DNA of 64,000 nucleotides from Oceanobacillus chungangensis (lineage in GTDB: Bacteria > Bacillota > Bacilli > Bacillales > Amphibacillaceae), in NCBI RefSeq assembly GCF_003369565.1, contig NZ_PIOD01000016.1:275062-339061 (forward strand). The letters are read 5' to 3'. The notes beneath the pieces were generated by a model. It had not been told where the DNA came from, made no database searches, and saw nothing but the letters and a program-made list of their open reading frames with translations. Position numbers and translations under genes: made by a program. Below are positions 29,656 to 39,527 of the stretch, one piece after another (position 1 is the first letter of the stretch; each line of letters begins with the position of its first letter).

Positions 29656-30471
29656 ATGAAAAGAAGTAACAGATTAGTTGTATTGACTGATTTTTTTCTT
29701 GAGAATCCAAGAAAACATATACAGTTACCATACTTTGTAGATTTATGTAATACAACAAAATCATCCATAAGTGAGGATTTAGATATAATTAATACGGTTC
29801 TGGAAGAGCAAGGACTTGGTTATTTGCAAAGAACTACTGGTGCTGGTGGCGGAGTGAAATACATTCCGGAGTTTGACACAAGTAAAAGTGAATTATTTGT
29901 AGAAGAGCTTCGTCAAAAGCTGATGGATCCTAATCGAATTCTTCCAGGTGGCTATTTATACATGAGTGATTTACTTGGGGACCCTAAGATTGTTCGAGAA
30001 ATAGGACGTGTATTTGCATCTGCCTTTTCAAAATTAGATATCGATGTCGTTGTTACAGTAGCGACAAAGGGAATCCCATTAGCATATGCAGTGGCATCTT
30101 TTCTGAATGTGCCAGTAGTAATCGCAAGAAGAGATCCGAAAGTAACGGAAGGCTCCTCTGTAAGCATTAATTATGTTTCTGGTTCATCACGTAAAATACA
30201 AACAATGGTGTTGACGAAGCGAAGTTTGAAGGCGGGGGCCAATGCATGTATTATTGATGACTTTATGAAGGCCGGCGGAACTATCAATGGCATGATTAGC
30301 TTACTGGCAGAATTTAATGCACATGTAAAAGCCATCGGAGTATTAGCAGAAGCTGATGATGAAGATGAAGAACGGGTCGTAACCAATTATACTTCACTAG
30401 TAAAAATATCGAGCGTTGATATGCTGCGAAAGACAATTGAAATTCAGCCTGGTAATATAGCGTCACTCTAG
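29656..30471 (+). CDS. purR: Purine operon repressor PurR
   Basis: 271-residue repressor with an N-terminal winged helix (SNRLVVLTDFFLENPRKHIQ, then TTKSSISEDLDIIN) and a phosphoribosyltransferase-like effector domain that senses PRPP. The PRPP-loop equivalent is ACIIDDFMKAGGTING. Two ATG codons and a GTG are clustered; I use ATG 29656 because GAGGTG then sits at 5-nt spacing. In B. subtilis yabJ follows in the same operon; here there is no yabJ. Confidence 0.95.
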   Translation: MKRSNRLVVLTDFFLENPRKHIQLPYFVDLCNTTKSSISEDLDIINTVLEEQGLGYLQRTTGAGGGVKYIPEFDTSKSELFVEELRQKLMDPNRILPGGYLYMSDLLGDPKIVREIGRVFASAFSKLDIDVVVTVATKGIPLAYAVASFLNVPVVIARRDPKVTEGSSVSINYVSGSSRKIQTMVLTKRSLKAGANACIIDDFMKAGGTINGMISLLAEFNAHVKAIGVLAEADDEDEERVVTNYTSLVKISSVDMLRKTIEIQPGNIASL

Positions 30472-30563
30472 TAGTAATAAATAGTAAAAAAGAATGATAT
30501 TAACTAATTTTTCCCTCAAAATAGAATTCTTGTGATTTTTTTATTTTATTTTGCAATTTTAGC

Positions 30564-30588
30564 AGGAATTTTATTTGTTTTGTTGAAC
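30564..30588 (+). promoter_or_regulatory. Sigma-H type promoter of spoVG
   Basis: AGGAATT at 30564-30570, 11 nt, then GTTGAAC at 30582-30588. This resembles the sigma-H elements of the classic B. subtilis spoVG promoter; the -10 is one base off GAAT. Confidence 0.55.
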
Positions 30589-30632
30589 TATCTAATATAG
30601 TAAGTTCAATAGGGAAAAGGTGGTGAAACATC

Positions 30633-30926
30633 ATGGAAGTAACTGACGTTAGATTACGCCGCGTGAATACAGAGGGAAGAATGCGAGCTATTGCATCGAT
30701 TACTTTGGACCAAGAATTTGTCGTCCATGATATTCGAGTTATTGATGGAAATAATGGATTATTCGTGGCTATGCCGTCAAAAAGAACTCCAGATGGGGAA
30801 TTTCGGGACATTGCACACCCGATTAACTCTGGAACACGTGCAAAAATACAAGAAGCTGTACTTGGAGAGTACCATCGCGTTGGGGAAAATGAAGAAGTGG
30901 AATATGAAGAAGCTGGGGCTTCCTAA
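30633..30926 (+). CDS. spoVG: SpoVG, RNA/DNA-binding regulator
   Basis: 97-residue regulator involved in septation and stage V sporulation in B. subtilis and virulence control in other Firmicutes, where it binds nucleic acid. Nearly every family block is present: [40 protein letters not shown] and [24 protein letters not shown] lies upstream of ATG 30633. Confidence 0.97.
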   Translation: MEVTDVRLRRVNTEGRMRAIASITLDQEFVVHDIRVIDGNNGLFVAMPSKRTPDGEFRDIAHPINSGTRAKIQEAVLGEYHRVGENEEVEYEEAGAS

Positions 30927-30948
30927 TAAACATGATTAATACAGAGGG

Positions 30949-30982
30949 GTCTAATCTAAACAGATTGGACTTCTTTTTTTTT
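30949..30982 (+). terminator. Terminator of spoVG
   Basis: GTCTAATCT/AGATTGGAC stem (one G-U) with loop AAAC and a long T run. Confidence 0.92.
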
Positions 30983-31116
30983 AGGCGGTGAAATCAAGTA
31001 TATTAGGTGTTTTTAACTAGAATTCTGACATAATAGAGAGAAGGATAATGATGAAGTTTTCCTGATTCGTGAAAAAGGTAATCTATACCTACTATTAACT
31101 CTATGTTATCTATGTG

Positions 31117-31145
31117 TTGAAATCCTATGTTTTTTACGATATATT
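31117..31145 (+). promoter_or_regulatory. Promoter of glmU-prs
   Basis: TTGAAA, 17 nt, TATATT, 36 nt before the glmU start. Confidence 0.6.
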
Positions 31146-31181
31146 TTATAGTGGATAAATAGTAATGATGGAGGTTTCCTT

Positions 31182-32561
31182 ATGACGAAACGGTATGCTG
31201 TAATTCTTGCAGCTGGGCAAGGAACGAGAATGAAATCGAAACTATATAAAGTGCTCCATCCAGTAATGGGACGTCCGATGGTTAAACATGTGATGGATCA
31301 ACTTAATGCTATACAATTAGATAAAACGGTTACGATTGTTGGCTTTGGTGCTGAGAAAGTAATCGAAACACTAGGCGATGTATGTGAATTCGCAGTTCAA
31401 GAAAAGCAATTAGGAACAGGACATGCTGTTTTGCAGGCGGCCGATATATTAAAGGATTTAGACGGTACAACAATTGTCGTATGTGGTGATACACCTTTAA
31501 TCACGGATGAAACATACAAAGCCCTCTTTGAACAGCATGAGAAAGAGGGAGCTAGCGCAACTATTTTAACAGCGAGTACTTCGAATCCTGCTGGATATGG
31601 ACGGGTTATTCGTAACAAAGATAATGAAGTTGAACGAATTGTGGAACATAAAGATGCAAGTTCAGAAGAGCTATTAGTTGGAGAAATCAATACAGGTACG
31701 TATTGCTTCGATAACCAAGCACTATTCTCAGCACTGCAAGAAGTTTCCAATGATAATGCACAAGGTGAATATTACCTTCCTGATGTTATTGAAATTTTAC
31801 GTGGACAAGAGAAGAAGGTAATTGCATTCCTAACACCTGATTTCGATGAAACATTAGGTGTAAATGATCGCGTTGCATTAGCACAAGCAGAAAAGACTAT
31901 GAAATTGCGCATTAATGAGAGGCATATGCGTAATGGGGTTGCGATTATCGACCCGGATAATACATACATCCACCCAGATGTAGTAATTGAATCAGATGTA
32001 ACTATCCACCCAGGAACAATTATAAAAGGCGCAACAACGATTAAGTCAGATGCTGAAATTGGACCAAACAGTGAAATATCTAACTGTTATATTGGTGAAG
32101 GAACGGTAGTGAAGCAAAGTGTTGCAAATGATAGTAAGATCGGTCAACGGGTAAAAATCGGACCTTTTGCACATATTAGACCAGATTCAACCATTGGTGA
32201 TGATGCAAAACTAGGTAATTTTACTGAGATAAAAAAGACATCTCTTGGAAATGGAAGTAAGGTTTCTCATTTAAGCTATATCGGCGATGCAAATGTTGGC
32301 GATAATGTTAATATTGGCTGTGGTACAATCACAGTTAATTATGATGGAAAGAATAAATTTCTAACAACAATTGAAGATGATGCTTTTATCGGATGTAACT
32401 CTAATTTAATTGCACCAGTAACAATCGGAAAAGGGTCCTATGTTGCTGCAGGATCAACAATTACGAAGAATGTACCAGAAGATGCATTATCGATTGCTAG
32501 GGCAAGACAATCGAATAAAGAGGGCTACGCTACAAAGATCAAGAATAGAAAAAAAGATTAA
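31182..32561 (+). CDS. glmU: Bifunctional UDP-N-acetylglucosamine pyrophosphorylase / glucosamine-1-P acetyltransferase
   Basis: 459-residue enzyme making UDP-GlcNAc for peptidoglycan and teichoic acids. The N-terminal uridylyltransferase has [19 protein letters not shown]. From about residue 250 the left-handed beta helix of hexapeptide repeats carries the acetyltransferase ([33 protein letters not shown]). GGAGGT precedes ATG 31182. Sixteen bases separate it from prs, indicating an operon. Confidence 0.97.
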   Translation: MTKRYAVILAAGQGTRMKSKLYKVLHPVMGRPMVKHVMDQLNAIQLDKTVTIVGFGAEKVIETLGDVCEFAVQEKQLGTGHAVLQAADILKDLDGTTIVVCGDTPLITDETYKALFEQHEKEGASATILTASTSNPAGYGRVIRNKDNEVERIVEHKDASSEELLVGEINTGTYCFDNQALFSALQEVSNDNAQGEYYLPDVIEILRGQEKKVIAFLTPDFDETLGVNDRVALAQAEKTMKLRINERHMRNGVAIIDPDNTYIHPDVVIESDVTIHPGTIIKGATTIKSDAEIGPNSEISNCYIGEGTVVKQSVANDSKIGQRVKIGPFAHIRPDSTIGDDAKLGNFTEIKKTSLGNGSKVSHLSYIGDANVGDNVNIGCGTITVNYDGKNKFLTTIEDDAFIGCNSNLIAPVTIGKGSYVAAGSTITKNVPEDALSIARARQSNKEGYATKIKNRKKD

Positions 32562-32577
32562 CGGAGGGTTATTATCC

Positions 32578-33531
32578 ATGGCATCAAGTTATAAGGATTC
32601 AACGCTAAAGGTTTTCTCTTTGAATTCCAATCGTAGGTTATCAGAACAAATCGCAGAACATATTGGGACACCATTAGGTAAATGTACCGTTTCGAAATTT
32701 AGTGATGGTGAAATTCAAATTAATATTGAAGAAAGTATTCGTGGCTGTGAAGTTTATGTCATCCAATCCACATCTGATCCAGTTAACGATCATTTAATGG
32801 AGCTACTAATCATGATTGATGCATTAAAACGTGCATCAGCGAAATCAATTAATATTGTGATGCCATATTATGGATATGCAAGACAAGATCGAAAAGCACG
32901 CTCACGTGAACCGATTGCTGCGAAATTAGTAGCAGATATAATCGAACAAGCTGGTGCAAATCGTATGATTACACTCGATCTACATGCTCCACAGATTCAA
33001 GGATTCTTTGATATTCCAATTGATCATTTACAAGGTGTACCTATTCTATCTGACTACTTTGAAGGGAAAAACCTTGAGGATGTTATTGTTGTCTCCCCAG
33101 ATCATGGTGGTGTAACTCGAGCACGTAAAATGGCAGATCGCCTGAAAGCACCAATCGGAATTATTGATAAACGCAGACCGCGTCCAAATGTTGCTGAGAT
33201 TATGAATATCATTGGTAACATTGAAGGCAAGACGGCAATATTAATCGACGATATTATTGATACAGCAGGAACGATTACGCTTGCGGCCAACGCTTTAATT
33301 GAAAATGGCGCGAAAGAAGTGTATGCTTGTTGTACGCATCCAGTTTTATCAGGACCTGCAATTGAGCGAATCAATAATTCACAAATAAAGGAACTGGTAA
33401 TTACGGATAGTATTCCGCTTCCAGCTGAAAAACAGGTTGATAAAATTACAGCCCTTTCTGTTGCTCCATTAATCGGTGAAGCAATAATAAGAGTACATGA
33501 GCAACAATCGGTGAGTGTTTTATTCGACTAA
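32578..33531 (+). CDS. prs: Ribose-phosphate pyrophosphokinase
   Basis: Makes PRPP from ribose-5-phosphate and ATP for nucleotide, His and Trp synthesis. The product is 317 residues, identical to B. subtilis length. Motifs are [20 protein letters not shown], the flexible-loop [12 protein letters not shown], and the PRPP site [16 protein letters not shown] 32578 has ACGGAGGG upstream; a longer frame runs inside glmU and is rejected. Confidence 0.97.
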   Translation: MASSYKDSTLKVFSLNSNRRLSEQIAEHIGTPLGKCTVSKFSDGEIQINIEESIRGCEVYVIQSTSDPVNDHLMELLIMIDALKRASAKSINIVMPYYGYARQDRKARSREPIAAKLVADIIEQAGANRMITLDLHAPQIQGFFDIPIDHLQGVPILSDYFEGKNLEDVIVVSPDHGGVTRARKMADRLKAPIGIIDKRRPRPNVAEIMNIIGNIEGKTAILIDDIIDTAGTITLAANALIENGAKEVYACCTHPVLSGPAIERINNSQIKELVITDSIPLPAEKQVDKITALSVAPLIGEAIIRVHEQQSVSVLFD

Positions 33532-33534
33532 AAG

Positions 33535-33560
33535 GATTAAGTTTATACAATAACGGGTAT
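33535..33560 (+). promoter_or_regulatory. Sigma-B promoter of ctc
   Basis: GATTAA (33535-33540), 14 nt, GGGTAT (33555-33560), against the sigma-B consensus GTTTAA-N12-15-GGGTAT. B. subtilis ctc has the classic sigma-B promoter at this place. Confidence 0.75.
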
Positions 33561-33676
33561 AAATTATATTGATCGTTTTATACAGCTCCATTGCAACAAC
33601 GACTAGTGAAGAAGATAGAAAGAATAAACTCGATCTTGAAATGAGCTAAGTGGTAAATAATTTGGAGGATGATAAT

Positions 33677-34291
33677 ATGTCAGTACAATTAAAGGCAAAA
33701 ATGCGAGAAGATCTTACACGCTCTAACACGAAAGAATTAAGGGAACGTGGATTTATACCCGGAGTTGTTTATGGAAAGGCAAAAGAGTCTAAGAATATTG
33801 CTGTGGAGAATGTCACTTTACTTAAGACCGTTCGTGATGAAGGAAAAAACGCAGTAATCTCTCTGAATATTGAAGACGATAAGCCTGTTAATGTTATGCT
33901 TCATGAATATCAAGTAGACCCTATTCGAGATGCCGTAATCCATGTAGATTTCTATTTGATAGATCTATCTGAGGAAATGGATGTATCGGTAGCCCTTAAT
34001 CTTCAAGGTGAAGCAAAAGGTGTAAAAGAAGGTGGCGTACTGCAACAACCATTATTTGAGGTTCAAGTACGTGCGAAACCAAGTGATATACCTGACGAAG
34101 TTGCATTTGATATTTCTTCCTTAGAAATTGGAAATGTGCTCATGATTGCAGACCTACCAAAAAGCGATACTTATGAATATCTTGATGATCCAGAAACTAC
34201 CATCGCTACAATTCTACCACCTGGTGGAAATGAAGTAGAGGAAACGGTAGAAGAGGATGCAGAAACAGAAGCAGGAGCAAAAGAAGAATAA
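33677..34291 (+). CDS. ctc: 50S ribosomal protein L25 / general stress protein Ctc
   Basis: 204-residue 5S-rRNA-binding ribosomal protein of the long L25/TL5/Ctc type. The L25 domain is at about 1-92 (ERGFIPGVVYGKAKESKNIAVE) and the C-terminal beta domain follows (VALNLQGEAKGVKEGGVLQQ). The tail is highly acidic (EVEETVEEDAETEAGAKEE). TTGGAGGAT lies 6 nt before ATG 33677. A sigma-B promoter upstream suggests stress induction. Confidence 0.95.
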   Translation: MSVQLKAKMREDLTRSNTKELRERGFIPGVVYGKAKESKNIAVENVTLLKTVRDEGKNAVISLNIEDDKPVNVMLHEYQVDPIRDAVIHVDFYLIDLSEEMDVSVALNLQGEAKGVKEGGVLQQPLFEVQVRAKPSDIPDEVAFDISSLEIGNVLMIADLPKSDTYEYLDDPETTIATILPPGGNEVEETVEEDAETEAGAKEE

Positions 34292-34310
34292 TAAATGTAT
34301 AGATAACAAC

Positions 34311-34368
34311 AAGACCCTCCCAAAAGATGGTGACATCATATGCCCATTCTTATTAGGAGGGCTTATTG
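34311..34368 (+). terminator. Probable terminator after ctc
   Basis: ACCCTCC and GGAGGGC pair across a 35-nt interval that itself folds (AAGATGG with CCATTCTT). The tail TTATTGT is weak. Confidence 0.45.
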
Positions 34369-34428
34369 TATTGAGTTGTTTGGTGGCCTGAAATATTTAA
34401 GTCACCTCTTAAATAAGGTAAAACTGGA

Positions 34429-34594
34429 CAAAAGTTTAAAGCTAGTTTAGCGACTTACGGACTGCACCCCGCAGTTTGGGGTGGTTAGATGTTGACGTTC
34501 ACCACAAGAGTATAAGTGTGACTAATCCTCATGTGTAACCAATCCTTTAGATTGTCCTGAGGTGAGGAGCACGGGTGCTGAAGCTGGACGTGGA
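34429..34594 (-). repeat. Intergenic repeat family A, copy 7
   Basis: Reverse-oriented copy with the middle module (GTGTGACTAATCCTCATGTG) and a CCCCGCAGTTTGGGG hairpin at the place of the second RUCCU hairpin. It fills the ctc-pth gap. Confidence 0.75.
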
Positions 34595-34667
34595 CTTCCC
34601 CGTCAAAAGTATGGAAGCGAGAAATTTTTTATACTTTCTTATTCTATTAGAAAAGGGACGAATTTAA

Positions 34668-35228
34668 ATGAAATGCATTGTTGGTTTAGGAAACCCTGGG
34701 AGAAAATACGAGGATACTCGTCATAATGTTGGTTTCATGGTGATTGATGAGCTCCTCAAACGCCATAATTGGAGTTTAGATAAAAAGAAATTTAATGGGC
34801 AGTATGCGATGGAACATCATCAAGGTGATAAAATCATCCTGCTAAAACCACAAACTTATATGAACCTTTCAGGTGAATCAATTCGCCCCTTAATGGATTT
34901 TTATAATCTTGATCTAGAAGATATACTAATCATTTACGATGATTTAGATTTGCCAACAGGGAAAATACGGTTACGACAAAAGGGTGGGCATGGTGGTCAC
35001 AATGGAGTTAGATCTTCTATTGACCATCTTGGAACAAAAGAGTTTAAGCGGATTCGTATCGGAATTGGTAGACCTTTATCACCAATTCCAGTAGTGGATT
35101 ATGTACTAGGATCATTCTCGAAAGACGAGCAGGGAGATGTTAGTGCAAGTATTAAATTAGCAGCAGATGCATGTGAAGCGTGGCTGAACACCCCTTTTAT
35201 AGATGTAATGAGTGAATATAATAATTGA
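34668..35228 (+). CDS. pth: Peptidyl-tRNA hydrolase
   Basis: 186-residue enzyme that recycles peptidyl-tRNA released from ribosomes (spoVC in B. subtilis). [20 protein letters not shown] starts the protein and supplies the catalytic His20 region. [10 protein letters not shown] and [20 protein letters not shown] are also conserved. AAAGGGAC precedes ATG 34668. It lies between ctc and fin as expected. Confidence 0.97.
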   Translation: MKCIVGLGNPGRKYEDTRHNVGFMVIDELLKRHNWSLDKKKFNGQYAMEHHQGDKIILLKPQTYMNLSGESIRPLMDFYNLDLEDILIIYDDLDLPTGKIRLRQKGGHGGHNGVRSSIDHLGTKEFKRIRIGIGRPLSPIPVVDYVLGSFSKDEQGDVSASIKLAADACEAWLNTPFIDVMSEYNN

Positions 35229-35312
35229 TTGTTTCATATGTTGTATCGTAGCGCTGAGACGTATGGGTCATGTATACGAAGGGATTTTTCGGATAAACTA
35301 TAATAATAGGAT

Positions 35313-35364
35313 GTTCAAAAAGTCCGGTAAAACTGACACGTCATTTTTATCCTCCTTTTTGAAC
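35313..35364. repeat. Inverted repeat upstream of fin
   Basis: A perfect 10-bp GTTCAAAAAG/CTTTTTGAAC pair separated by 32 nt that contain GTCCGGTAAAACTGACACG. It has no T tail and ends 27 nt before the fin ribosome site. It may be a small dispersed element or a leader structure. Confidence 0.5.
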
Positions 35365-35404
35365 GGGAAATAGTAAGCTATTGTTTATTCGAGGAGGTTT
35401 ACCG

Positions 35405-35635
35405 GTGTCAATCGTATACAAATGTAGACATTGTGGACAGGAAATTGCCAAGTTAGATCAGCAAGTGATTGATACAACGATGTTAGGGCTTGATCAATTA
35501 TCGATAAAGGAAAAAGAAGAAATGATCCAATATAAGGATAATGGCGACGTTGATGTTCAGACTATTTGTGAGGATTGCCAAGAGACATTGGGACATCATC
35601 CGCACTATCATGAATTAGATTTTTTTATACAATAA
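35405..35635 (+). CDS. fin: Fin (YabK), sigma-F to sigma-G switch factor
   Basis: 76-residue anti-sigma protein; in B. subtilis Fin inhibits sigma-F so that sigma-G can take over in the forespore. Zinc-binding cysteines appear as CRHC near the N-terminus and CEDC near residues 60-63. YKDNGDVDVQTICEDCQE is a clear family block. GTG 35405 is chosen behind GAGGAGGT and gives exactly the B. subtilis length. It lies between pth and mfd. Confidence 0.93.
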   Translation: MSIVYKCRHCGQEIAKLDQQVIDTTMLGLDQLSIKEKEEMIQYKDNGDVDVQTICEDCQETLGHHPHYHELDFFIQ

Positions 35636-35649
35636 CATACGCAGAAAGA

Positions 35650-35676
35650 GCTTTGGTACCCAACCAAAGCGTTTTT
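35650..35676 (+). terminator. Terminator of fin
   Basis: GCTTTGGT/ACCAAAGC stem with a short loop and GTTTTTG. Confidence 0.85.
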
Positions 35677-35710
35677 GTGCTTAGAAAGCGAAGTAAGCGG
35701 GGGTCTAGTA

Positions 35711-38700
35711 ATGAAAGGAATAAATCAATTTTTACAATCAAAGGAAGATATACAGTCCATTATCCATGGCATTGCGAATGGAATGAAGGAGCAGCTCGTA
35801 GCCGGACTTTCTGGTTCTGCTAGGAGTATGCTTGTTTCTGCTATTAATGAATCCATTAATAAACCCATTTTGTTAGTAACGCATCAGCTCGTACAAGCGC
35901 AACAGCTATATGATGATTTGTCAGAGTTCATGGATGAAAAAAATGTATATCTATATCCTGTTAATGAACTTATAGCATCAGAAATTGCAATTGCTAGTCC
36001 GGAACTAAGAAGTCAGCGGATTGAATCATTAATGGAATGGTCCAAGAAGAAGTCCGGTATTTTAATTGCACCTGTAGCAGCGTTAAAGCGGATTCTACCT
36101 CAGCCTGCTTATTGGGATAAATACCAATTACAATTTAAAGTTGGGGAGGATATTGAGATTGATACTTATCTCACGTCATTAATTGATATGGGTTATGAGC
36201 GATCGACAATGGTGACAACACCAGGAGAATTCAGCAAACGTGGTGGAATAATCGATATCTATCCAATAACAGAAGAACATCCAATCCGCATCGAATTATT
36301 CGATGAGGAAATTGATTCTATTCGCTACTTTGACGCAGAAACGCAGCGTTCCTTAACGAAGAAAGAAGAAGTAATGGTTGGACCAGCGACAGAATTATTG
36401 CTTACACAGGAAGATATTCTAACCGCTTCGGAAAGGTTAGAGGAAGCATTAGCGGAAACCTTGAAGAAAGTAAAGACTGCATCGGTAAAAGAAGAGCTGG
36501 TCAGCGCAATGGAACAGGATATCAGCCGTTTACGCAATTTGGAGCGGTTCCAGGAAATGTATCGCTATATTGGCTTTTACTACAATGAGCCTGCTAGTTT
36601 ATTAGATTATCTCCCAGAAGATGGGTTTATTATTTTCGATGAAATGAGCAGGATTCAGGAGACGGCTTCGAATCTAGATGCAGAAGAAGCGGAATGGTAT
36701 AGTAATTTACTCGAATCTGGGAAAATGGTGCAAAATAGTAGATTCTCATTCGACTTCTATACCGTTCAAGAAAAGATGAGACAGCAGCGCCTGTATATGT
36801 CTGTTTTCTTACGGCATATACCGAATACGCAGCCACAGAATATCATTAATTTATCATCAAGAGCAATGCAAGAATTCCATGGACAAATGCACCTGTTTAG
36901 GACCGAGTTAAAACGCTGGGAAAAAGGAGATTTCTCGGTTGTTATTTTAGCGCCGAATGAAAAACGTGCAGAAAAGATCCATTCTATCTTAATGGACTAT
37001 GAAATTGAAGCTGCCGTCACAGAGGATTTAAAGCTTCCTGTAGAAGTGCCAACAATTATGATTGGAAATATTAGCAATGGTATTGAATTTCCGATGCATA
37101 AACTGGTACTCATCACAGAAAATGAATTATTCAAGAAGAAAACAAAGCGAAACCGAAGACAGCAAAAAATCTCTAATGCAGAGCGAATTAAGAGTTACCA
37201 AGAGTTAAAGGTAGGCGATTATGTCGTTCATGCAAACCATGGTGTTGGAAAGTACCTTGGTATCGAAACATTGGAAGTTAATAAACTGCATAAGGATTAT
37301 ATGCTGCTTCGCTATTCTGGTGACGATAAGCTTTATGTGCCAATCGATCAAATTGATTTAGTTCAAAAGTTCGTTGGTTCAGAAGGGAAGGAACCGAAGC
37401 TATATAAACTTGGTGGTTCTGATTGGGCGAAGGTAAAACGGAAGGTTCAGTCATCTGTTGAAGATATTGCCGATGATTTAATTAAGCTTTATGCGGAGCG
37501 CGAAGCAAGGAAAGGGTATGCTTTCTCAGAGGATACAGAAATGCAACGTGAATTCGAAGCATCTTTCCCATATCAGGAAACAGAAGATCAACTCCGATGT
37601 ATTGAAGAAATTAAGCAGGACATGGAAAGAGAGCGGCCAATGGATCGCTTATTATGTGGTGATGTTGGTTATGGTAAAACGGAAGTAGCGATACGTGCAG
37701 CGTTTAAAGCGATTGCCGATGGAAAGCAAGTAGCAATTCTAGTACCGACAACGATTTTAGCGCAGCAGCATTTTGAAACGGTCCGGGAGCGATTCCAGGA
37801 TCATGCAATAAACATTGGACTGTTAAGCAGATTTCGGACTAGAAAAGAGCAAACGGAGACAATTAATGGCTTAAGAAAAGGTACCGTAGATATTGTGATT
37901 GGTACCCATCGCGTACTATCAAAGGATATCGAGTTTCGCGATTTAGGCCTACTTATCGTGGATGAAGAACAACGCTTTGGTGTGAAGCATAAGGAAAAAA
38001 TTAAACAATTGAAATCGAATGTGGATGTACTAACCTTAACTGCTACACCAATTCCAAGAACGTTACACATGTCAATGCTAGGTGTTCGAGATCTTTCCGT
38101 TATCGAAACACCACCTGAAAACCGTTTTCCAATTCAGACCTATGTGATGGAATATAATCCAATCCTCGTTAGGGAAGCAATTGAGCGAGAAATGGCGCGG
38201 GAAGGGCAAGTGTTCTTTCTTTATAACCGAGTAGAGAATATTGAAAAGGTAGCGCGTGATATTGGAATGCTTGTTGATGATGCAAGAATCGCGGTTGCCC
38301 ATGGTCAAATGAACGAAACAGAATTAGAAAGTATCATATTTGGCTTTTTAGAAGGAGAGTATGATGTACTAGTTAGTACGACCATTATTGAAACAGGTGT
38401 TGATATTCCGAATGTAAACACGCTAATCGTAAGCAATGCGGACCGTATGGGCCTAAGTCAGCTTTATCAGCTGCGTGGTCGTGTCGGTCGTTCAAATCGT
38501 GTAGCATATGCTTATTTCACCTATCAGAAGGATAAAGTGCTTACTGAAGTGGCCGAGAAGCGACTCCAAGCAATTAAGGAGTTTACGGAATTAGGTTCTG
38601 GATTTAAGATAGCAATGCGCGACTTGTCAATTCGCGGTGCAGGAAACTTATTAGGATCACAACAGCATGGCTTTATTGACTCTGTAGGATTTGATATGTA

Positions 38701-39238
38701 TTCACAAATGCTATCAGACGCAATTGAAGCGCGTAAAAATGGTAAGGAAATTGAGGGAATCACACCATTTGAGCCTGAACTTGCACTGAGTATAGATGCT
38801 TATATTCCAGATGAATATATTAAGGATGAGAAACAGAAGATTGATATTTACAAGCAATTTAGGGCACTTGAATCAAAAAATGATATTGAAGAATTAAGGG
38901 ATGAATTGATTGACCGTTTCGGTGATTATCCTGAAGAAGTTGGAAACCTATTTATTGTAACGGCAATAAAAATGTTTGCAAGAAAAGAACGTGTCGAGTC
39001 GATTTCTGAAAAAGGGAATAAGATCACCTTGCTTATGGAGGAGAATCGCAGCCAGCAAATCGATGGCTCCAAATTATTTGAGCTCGCAAATGAATTTGGC
39101 CGTGGCGTACAATTAGGAACGGAAAATACGAAGCTTAAGGTTGTATTCCAATCGTCGAAGGAAACAGAGCACAGTAGGTATGATACTGTCGAGGCATTTA
39201 TTAAGAAATTAAATATTGTTAATCGCGATAATGCATAG
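35711..39238 (+). CDS. mfd: Transcription-repair coupling factor Mfd
   Basis: 1175-residue ATP-dependent translocase that removes stalled RNA polymerase and recruits UvrA. The N-terminal UvrB-like module is followed by the RNA-polymerase-interacting domain near residue 500 (ELKVGDYVVHANHGVGKYLG). The motor has Walker A GDVGYGKTE at 650-658, DEEQRFG from 751, and the TRG-like GRVGRSNRVAYAYF. ATG 35711 gives the family N-terminus; its ribosome site (CGGGGG) is mediocre. A strong terminator follows. Confidence 0.97.
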   Translation: MKGINQFLQSKEDIQSIIHGIANGMKEQLVAGLSGSARSMLVSAINESINKPILLVTHQLVQAQQLYDDLSEFMDEKNVYLYPVNELIASEIAIASPELRSQRIESLMEWSKKKSGILIAPVAALKRILPQPAYWDKYQLQFKVGEDIEIDTYLTSLIDMGYERSTMVTTPGEFSKRGGIIDIYPITEEHPIRIELFDEEIDSIRYFDAETQRSLTKKEEVMVGPATELLLTQEDILTASERLEEALAETLKKVKTASVKEELVSAMEQDISRLRNLERFQEMYRYIGFYYNEPASLLDYLPEDGFIIFDEMSRIQETASNLDAEEAEWYSNLLESGKMVQNSRFSFDFYTVQEKMRQQRLYMSVFLRHIPNTQPQNIINLSSRAMQEFHGQMHLFRTELKRWEKGDFSVVILAPNEKRAEKIHSILMDYEIEAAVTEDLKLPVEVPTIMIGNISNGIEFPMHKLVLITENELFKKKTKRNRRQQKISNAERIKSYQELKVGDYVVHANHGVGKYLGIETLEVNKLHKDYMLLRYSGDDKLYVPIDQIDLVQKFVGSEGKEPKLYKLGGSDWAKVKRKVQSSVEDIADDLIKLYAEREARKGYAFSEDTEMQREFEASFPYQETEDQLRCIEEIKQDMERERPMDRLLCGDVGYGKTEVAIRAAFKAIADGKQVAILVPTTILAQQHFETVRERFQDHAINIGLLSRFRTRKEQTETINGLRKGTVDIVIGTHRVLSKDIEFRDLGLLIVDEEQRFGVKHKEKIKQLKSNVDVLTLTATPIPRTLHMSMLGVRDLSVIETPPENRFPIQTYVMEYNPILVREAIEREMAREGQVFFLYNRVENIEKVARDIGMLVDDARIAVAHGQMNETELESIIFGFLEGEYDVLVSTTIIETGVDIPNVNTLIVSNADRMGLSQLYQLRGRVGRSNRVAYAYFTYQKDKVLTEVAEKRLQAIKEFTELGSGFKIAMRDLSIRGAGNLLGSQQHGFIDSVGFDMYSQMLSDAIEARKNGKEIEGITPFEPELALSIDAYIPDEYIKDEKQKIDIYKQFRALESKNDIEELRDELIDRFGDYPEEVGNLFIVTAIKMFARKERVESISEKGNKITLLMEENRSQQIDGSKLFELANEFGRGVQLGTENTKLKVVFQSSKETEHSRYDTVEAFIKKLNIVNRDNA

Positions 39239-39261
39239 TGCTTAAAGGTACGAGGAACTAA

Positions 39262-39306
39262 AAAAGGGAGGCTTTCACCTAAAGACGTGGTGATGGCCTC
39301 CCTTTT
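39262..39306 (+). terminator. Terminator of mfd
   Basis: An 11-bp stem AAAAGGGAGGC/GCCTCCCTTTT with inner TCACC/GGTGA pairing. Confidence 0.92.
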
Positions 39307-39527
39307 CCAATAAATGTCTAAGAAAATAGGCTCATCATGTATAGTTCTTCCAAAGTTAATTCATACTAAAACCACACCTGGTGATATTTACACGTTTAGA
39401 GAACAATTAGTAATGCAGGAAATGATAATAGTGGCATTTTCTTCATCGTTATACTATTTGTGATGAGATTAAGCATCCATTTCATGTGTAGGAAGATAAT
39501 CATCATTAGAAAGCGAGGCAACTTAGT

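Noticed and set aside
39423..39456. Sigma-G promoter of spoVT
   Set aside because: TATACTA is a fair -10, but TGATAA lies 21 bp away instead of about 17-18.
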